From Anisus vortex (taxonomy: Eukaryota > Mollusca > Gastropoda > Planorbidae), in NCBI GenBank assembly GCA_949126835.1, contig OX421494.1, forward strand, positions 18,518,038-18,582,037: DNA of 64,000 nucleotides. The letters are read 5' to 3'. Numbering within the stretch: position 1 is the first letter of the stretch; every line of letters begins with the position of its first letter. The translations under genes were made by a program, and so were the position numbers. The notes under the pieces are model-generated. The model was not told the DNA's origin. It ran no database searches and saw nothing but the letters and a program-made list of their open reading frames with translations. Shown one piece after another: positions 59,054-64,000 of this stretch.

Positions 59054-59880
59054 TATTTACATATTTTATATTCATTTTCACATGTAGTTGTTCATCCAAG
59101 AGTTAAGTATCTTTTTCTAATAAGGATTAACTAGTCACATTGTGTTTTCTTTTACAAAGAAAGATTGTAGCAGCCAGGTCGTTGGGAGGCGTTGGGAGGT
59201 AGCGGTAGCCAATAGTTCGAATTATATGGAGTGTCGCATCATATTTTTGTTAATGGGACGTCAGCACCGAGCCGCTGACAAAGACTTAAACAGCTGTACT
59301 GTGTGATATGTCTTAATAAGCTTTTAATGTGCGGACTTACGACAATCGGAAAGATTAGATAACTTCCATAGCTAACGGAGTTCCAGTGAATATATTATGA
59401 CAGTTACAAATAAGTAATAGATCTATCATTTAATGTGTACCGAATGGTGTCATTTGTTATCCAATAAGTATATACATCATTTAGAACAAACAAATGTTTC
59501 AAAGTGCAGGTTTAGTGGCAAATTGTTAAGGGTTCGCTATACATTTACATTAAAACATTGACTTTTTTTTAAATCACTTTTTTTCTCTCCTTTTTTCACT
59601 TGTTAATTTGTTTCACTTCTTTTGCTTGCCTCCAAATTCTCCAATTCTGTACATGTATTCCGACCAGTTATCTGAAATGATTTTTTAAAAATAATTTGTA
59701 CTATCTCAACATGACTAATGATCGTGTATTGGTAGAAATTAAAAGATATTTTGTTTATTCAAATTATGGAGTTTTAACATGTAAGCTGTTATTCCATTAA
59801 TGATATTTTTTATTATATCATAAAGCAGTGGCAAAAGAAAAAGCGTCTAATATATATATATATATATAGGCCTATATATA
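59054..59880. other. Non-coding downstream flank of the CHT-like gene
   Basis: AT-rich, no gene seen. A short TA tract lies at 59850-59868. Confidence 0.45.
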
Positions 59881-60129
59881 CAGTGCTTTTAAAAAAAATA
59901 AAATAGGTGCCGGTACTCAGTGATGGATTGCCTAACTTTTAAAGCAGTTTCGCATTTTATATTTTAAATCTTATTGCGCGCAATTTTAAAATAATTCTAT
60001 TTTAACAAATTAATAATATAATAAATTAATAATAAAGGTTAAAATACAAGAAAAGTAATAATTTTTTCCCCACATTGAAAAAGGTGCCGGTACGACGTAC
60101 CGGTGCGTACTGTCACAAAAAAAGCACTG
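59881..60129. mobile_element. hAT-type MITE, second copy
   Basis: CAGTGCTTTTAAAAAAAATA at the left and AAAAAAAGCACTG at the right; GGTGCCGGTACGACGTACCGG and TTAGGCAATCCATCACTGAG-type sequence (inverted) are shared with 33026-33259. The flanks are TA-rich so the duplication cannot be judged. Confidence 0.9.
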
Positions 60130-60217
60130 GCATATATATATGAGTGTGTGTGTGTTTGTGTAGGCCTATAAAACAAAATTGGCTTTTGAGATAGTGGGCA
60201 AAATATTTTCTTCCGTT

Positions 60218-60347
60218 GCAAGTTCTTTTTCTTCTGGGGGAGCATCCGGGTATGTATGCCCTAATGGGTAGCCTGAACAAACCAGGAAAACCAACAACGT
60301 TACATCAATTTAAAACTCCAATCAAATATATCGAGACTAGACCACAA
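60218..60347 (+). mobile_element. LINE 3' tail copy, start of a tandem array
   Basis: TTTTTCTTCTGGGGGAGCAT, GGTAGCCTGAACAAACCAGG, AAAACCAACAACGTTACATC, AATTTAAAACTCCAATCAAA, GACTAGACCACAAGATGAGC. Its terminal part has expanded into the adjacent repeats. Confidence 0.88.
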
Positions 60348-60690
60348 GATGAGCGGCGGATGCAATAATCTTCTCTAACATAGAAGATAAGCTGAAGATG
60401 AGCGGCGGATGCAATAATCTTCTCTAACATAGAAGATAAGCTGAAGATGAGCGGCGGATGCAATAATCTTCTCTAACATAGAAGATAAGCTGAAGATGAG
60501 CGGCGGATGCAATAATCTTCTCTAACATAGAAGATACGCTGAAGATGAGCGGCGGATGCAATAATCTTCTCTAACATAGAAGATACGCTGAAGATGAGCG
60601 GCGGATGCAATAATCTTCTCTAACATAGAAGATAAGCTGAAGATGAGCGGCGGATGCAATAATCTTCTCTAACATAGAAGATAAGCTGAA
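60348..60690. repeat. 49-bp tandem array, exactly seven units, derived from a LINE tail
   Basis: The unit starts GATGAGCGGCGGATGCAATA, continues ATCTTCTCTAACATAGAAGA and ends TAAGCTGAA; 343 bp in all. Two units carry ACGCTG instead of AAGCTG. The first unit is continuous with the LINE tail at 60218-60347, whose relatives have GATGAGCGTAGGACGCAATA at this place. Confidence 0.97.
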
Positions 60691-60807
60691 GTTTTCCTTC
60701 ACTACTTTTTCATATACTGTTGTTACAGGACTGTACTAAGTTTAAAGCAGCATTCTTCTAGCTAAAACTTTTCATCTATCTTATTGGGTAAAATATCTAT
60801 GTACAAA

Positions 60808-61000
60808 GTAAAGTATCCCACCAAATTGATCCATAGGGCCGGTGAAGCCACAGCATACCAGTTTGTGTGGCCGCGGCTTACTAGAGGATTGTGTGGCCAG
60901 CACTATGCACAGCCGCCTTTACTTTACCCCAACTAAGGTCAGGTACCCATCAGAGCTGGGTAGACTCAGGGACAGCCTCCATACCCGGGAAAAAAATCAT
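60808..61000 (-). mobile_element. SINE family A, head missing
   Basis: AAAGTAAAGTATCCC, GGCCGGTGAAGCC, ATTGTGTGGCCAGCACTATG, CCCCAACTAAGGTCAGGTAC, CATCAGAGCTGGGTAGACTC and CCCGGGAAAAAAATCA. It stops before the B box. Confidence 0.9.
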
Positions 61001-61879
61001 ATCCGAAAGCTAGAAATCAGGACAGAAACGGATATTGTGTCGATGGTTCGCCTTGATCGAATATGCCAATTTACGGAAGCATTTGCATCCTCAAATAATA
61101 CGCACGAAAATAGTTACTAATAAGTAAAAAATATATGTAAACATGATTTCTCTCCTTTTCTTTATCGCTCCCAGTGGAGCATAAGGCAGCAACAAAGTTC
61201 CGCTATGCCTCCCTATCCTGGGCAAGCCATCTGATCTCATGCCATGTTTTATGGCATTTCAACAAATAAATGCCAAACTTGTTTGCATATATAATTCGGA
61301 CTTGACTTCTAACTACTGCTATAATATTATAAGTAGCCACGTAACGGGGAGGAATGAATTCAAGGGAAGATTATTTACATAATAAATATAAGTATAAGCT
61401 TTGCATTAGTTTATGTTAGCCGAACTCTCGTGTCGCCGTTACTACTCGGTTTGTACCGGGATTCGGCAAATATCAAAACACTAGAATTTGATTCTCGGTG
61501 GAAATTCTCTTTTCAGTTAGGCCCTACACGTAATAAACACGAACATTTTTAATGGGATGATCTAAAAACGTTTTCCTAATCCCTGGCTGTACACTAGCTA
61601 ATAACTGTAGTACTTTGTATTGTGAATTACAGTATATGCGTACAAATATAACCAACTTGTTCCCTAAATGTCGTAATAGGGTAATATAATATTATGTTAT
61701 TATTATGTCGTAATAGGGTAATATATTATAATGTTTTCTTTGGTTGTTGTTTATTTGCACAATATTGAAAGAAAAAAAAATGAAATATAGAAGAATGAGG
61801 AAAGGGAGAGAGAAAAAGTGCAAAACGTATAGAGGGTGTGGGAGAGAGACAGACAGAAATATATACAAATACTAACACA
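61001..61879. other. Non-coding stretch, no gene seen
   Basis: AT-rich, with a short duplication of GTCGTAATAGGGTAATAT at 61671-61726. The last 90 bases become A/G-rich before the arrays. Confidence 0.5.
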
Positions 61880-62149
61880 GATAGTGGCACATCAAGAGAT
61901 AGTGGCACATCAAGAGATAGTGGCACATCAAGAGATAGTGGCACATCAAGAGATAGTGGCACATCAAGAGATAGTGGCACATCAAGAGATAGTGGCACAT
62001 CAAGAGATAGTGGCACATCAAGAGATAGTGGCACATCAAGAGATAGTGGCACATCAAGAGATAGTGGCACATCAAGGGATAGTGGCACATCAAGAGATAG
62101 TGGCACATCAAGAGATAGTGGCACATCAAGAGATAGTGGGACATCAAGA
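61880..62149. repeat. 18-bp minisatellite, exactly 15 units
   Basis: The unit is GATAGTGGCACATCAAGA; two changes only (GGGATAG at about 62075, GGGACA at 62139). The multiple-of-three length gives false frames on both strands. Confidence 0.98.
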
Positions 62150-62283
62150 GAGCTGGAGAGTAAGAGAAACAGAAAGAATGAAAGAAGGAGAGCAACTGAA
62201 ACGGAACGAAAGAGTGTGGGGAGAAGAAATAAAGAGAAAGAAAGAAAGAGAGAGCTAGAAAAATCTAGATACAAAATGTGACA

Positions 62284-63044
62284 GAGAGAGAAAGACAGAG
62301 AGACAAAGACAGTGAGAGAGAGAGAGAGAAATACAGAGACACAAAGACAGTGAGAGAGAGAGAGAGAGAAATACAGAGACACAAAGACAGTGAGAGAGAG
62401 AGAGAGAGAAATACAGAGACACAAAGACAGTGAGAGAGAGAGAGAGAAATACAGAGACACAAAGACAGTGAGAGAGAGAGAGAGAGAGAAATACAGAGAC
62501 ACAAAGACAGTGAGAGAGAGAGAGAGAGAGAAATACAGAGACACAAAGACAGTGAGAGAGAGAGAGAAATACAGAGACACAAAGACAGTGAGAGAGAGAG
62601 AGAGAAATACAGAGACACAAAGACAGTGAGAGAGAGAGAGAGAAATACAGAGACGCAAAGACAGTGAGAGAGAGAGAGAGAAATACAGAGACACAAAGAC
62701 AGTGAGAGAGAGAGAGAGAAATACAGAGACACAAAGACAGTGAGAGAGAGAGAGAAATACAGAGACACAAAGACAGTGAGAGAGAGAGAGAGAGAAATAC
62801 AGAGACACAAAGACAGTGAGAGAGAGAGAGAAATACAGAGACACAAAGACAGTGAGAGAGAGAGAGAGAGAAATACAGAGACACAAAGACAGTGAGAGAG
62901 AGAGAGAGAGAAATACAGAGACACAAAGACAGTGAGAGAGAGAGAGAGATATACAGAGACACAAAGACAGTGAGAGAGAGAGAAAGAAATACAGAGACAC
63001 AAAGACAGTGAGAGAGAGAGAGAGAGAGAAATACAGAGACACAA

Positions 63045-63077
<33 letters not shown>

Positions 63078-63092
63078 AATACAGAGAGACAA

Positions 63093-63123
<31 letters not shown>

Positions 63124-64000
63124 AATACAGAGAGACAAAGACAGTGAGAGAGAGAGAGAGAAATACAGAGACACAAAGACAGTGAGAGAGAGAGAGAGAG
63201 AGAAATACAGAGACACAAAGACAGTGAGAGAGAGAGAGAGAAATACAGAGACACAAAGACAGTGGGAGAGAGAGAGAAATACAGAGACACAAAGATAGTG
63301 AGAGAGAGAGAGAGAAGTACAGAGACACAAAGACAGTGAGAGAGAGAGAGAGAGAGAAATACAGAGACACAAAGACAGTGAGAGAGAGAGAGAGAAATAA
63401 AGAGACACAAAGACAGTGAGAGAGAGAGAGAGAAATACAGAGACACAAAGACAGTGAGAGAGAGAGAGAGAGAGAAATACAGAGACACAAAGACAGTGAG
63501 AGAGAGAGAGAGAAATACAGAGACACAAAGACAGTGAGAGAGAGAGAGAGAAATACAGAGACACAAAGACAGTGAGAGAGAGAGAGAGAGAAATACAGAG
63601 ACACAAAGACAGTGAGAGAGAGAGAGAAATACAGAGACACAAAGACAGTGAGAGAGAGAGAAATACAGAGACACAAAGACAGTGAGAGAGAGAGAGAGAG
63701 AGAAATACAGAGACACAAAGACAGTGAGAGAGAGAGAGAGAAATACAGAGACGCAAAGACAGTGAGAGAGAGAGAGAGAAATACAGAGACACAAAGACAG
63801 TGAGAGAGAGAGAGAGAGAGAAATACAGAGACACAAAGACAGTGAGAGAGAGAGAGAGAAATAAAGAGACACAAAGACAGTGAGAGAGAGAGAGAGAAAT
63901 ACAGAGACACAAAGACAGTGAGAGAGAGAGAGAGAGAGAAATACAGAGACACAAAGACAGTGAGAGAGAGAGAGAGAAATACAGAGACACAAAGACAGTG
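62284..64000. repeat. GA-rich compound minisatellite running off the window
   Basis: About 40 units of a fixed core (AAATACAGAGACACAAAGACAGT) joined by (GA)n blocks that vary from about 5 to 12 dinucleotides. The array reaches the last base. It gives three overlapping minus-strand open frames of up to 754 codons, of pure low-complexity Ser/Leu/Cys/Phe composition, which I do not call genes. Confidence 0.98.

Noticed and set aside
61726..63990. 754-, 565- and 575-codon minus open frames (Ser/Leu/Cys/Phe rich)
   Set aside because: Translations of the GA-rich array and the 18-bp array; three overlapping frames are equally open.

Overview
The window is animal nuclear DNA, most likely from a mollusc and probably a gastropod. 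It is AT-rich and intron-bearing, packed with tRNA-derived SINEs, LINE fragments, hAT-type DNA transposons, MITEs and minisatellites, and it carries the motif TAGGCCTA unusually often. The taxon is inferred from the style of the repeats and of the single gene; nothing here proves a species.

Only one host gene is convincing. On the + strand at 45144-57936, eight coding exons joined at GT/AG sites keep one continuous frame of 533 codons. The product is a Na+-coupled transporter of the high-affinity choline transporter family (CHT1/SLC5A7-like). A splice acceptor just upstream of the start codon implies at least one further 5' non-coding exon. The protein keeps most CHT landmarks but has Met where animal CHT1 has a pocket tryptophan in TM1, so it may be a diverged paralogue. 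Its introns hold SINEs, LINE and hAT pieces, and a (TG)n tract of about 64 units that ends 36 nt before exon 3.

From 1 to about 45,000 the window is gene-poor. Positions 944-2295 hold two adjacent inverted-repeat elements. Minisatellites lie at 9938-11376 (21 bp), 13225-13386 (16 bp), 15692-16265 (36 bp), 20691-20955 (43 bp), 26747-27031 (41 bp) and 37954-38601 (22 bp). hAT elements with recognisable ends lie at 21693-23726, 35150-37612 and 40031-43477; the last is a nest holding a 10-bp satellite, a SINE, LINE and transposase remnants and a MITE. Small MITEs with clean target duplications lie at 6954-7177 and 33026-33259. Two TA-flanked MITE copies lie at 34048-34512 and 42527-43053.

From 58,000 to 64,000 the gene's 3' UTR is followed by a MITE, seven exact 49-bp repeats grown from a LINE 3' tail, an 18-bp array (15 copies), and a GA-rich minisatellite that runs off the window end.

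Three dispersed families dominate. Family A is a tRNA-derived SINE of about 260 bp (11 copies). Family B is a tRNA-derived SINE of about 160 bp (2 copies). The third is a LINE 3' tail (7 copies) whose terminal segment is also the 3' end of SINE B, which suggests that SINE B borrows that LINE's machinery. Nearly all long open frames in the window come from tandem repeats and are not genes. I found no CRISPR, no operon and no plainly new defence or metabolic system. The best leads are the unusual CHT-like transporter, the LINE/SINE tail sharing, and the MITE pair with a shared reading frame.
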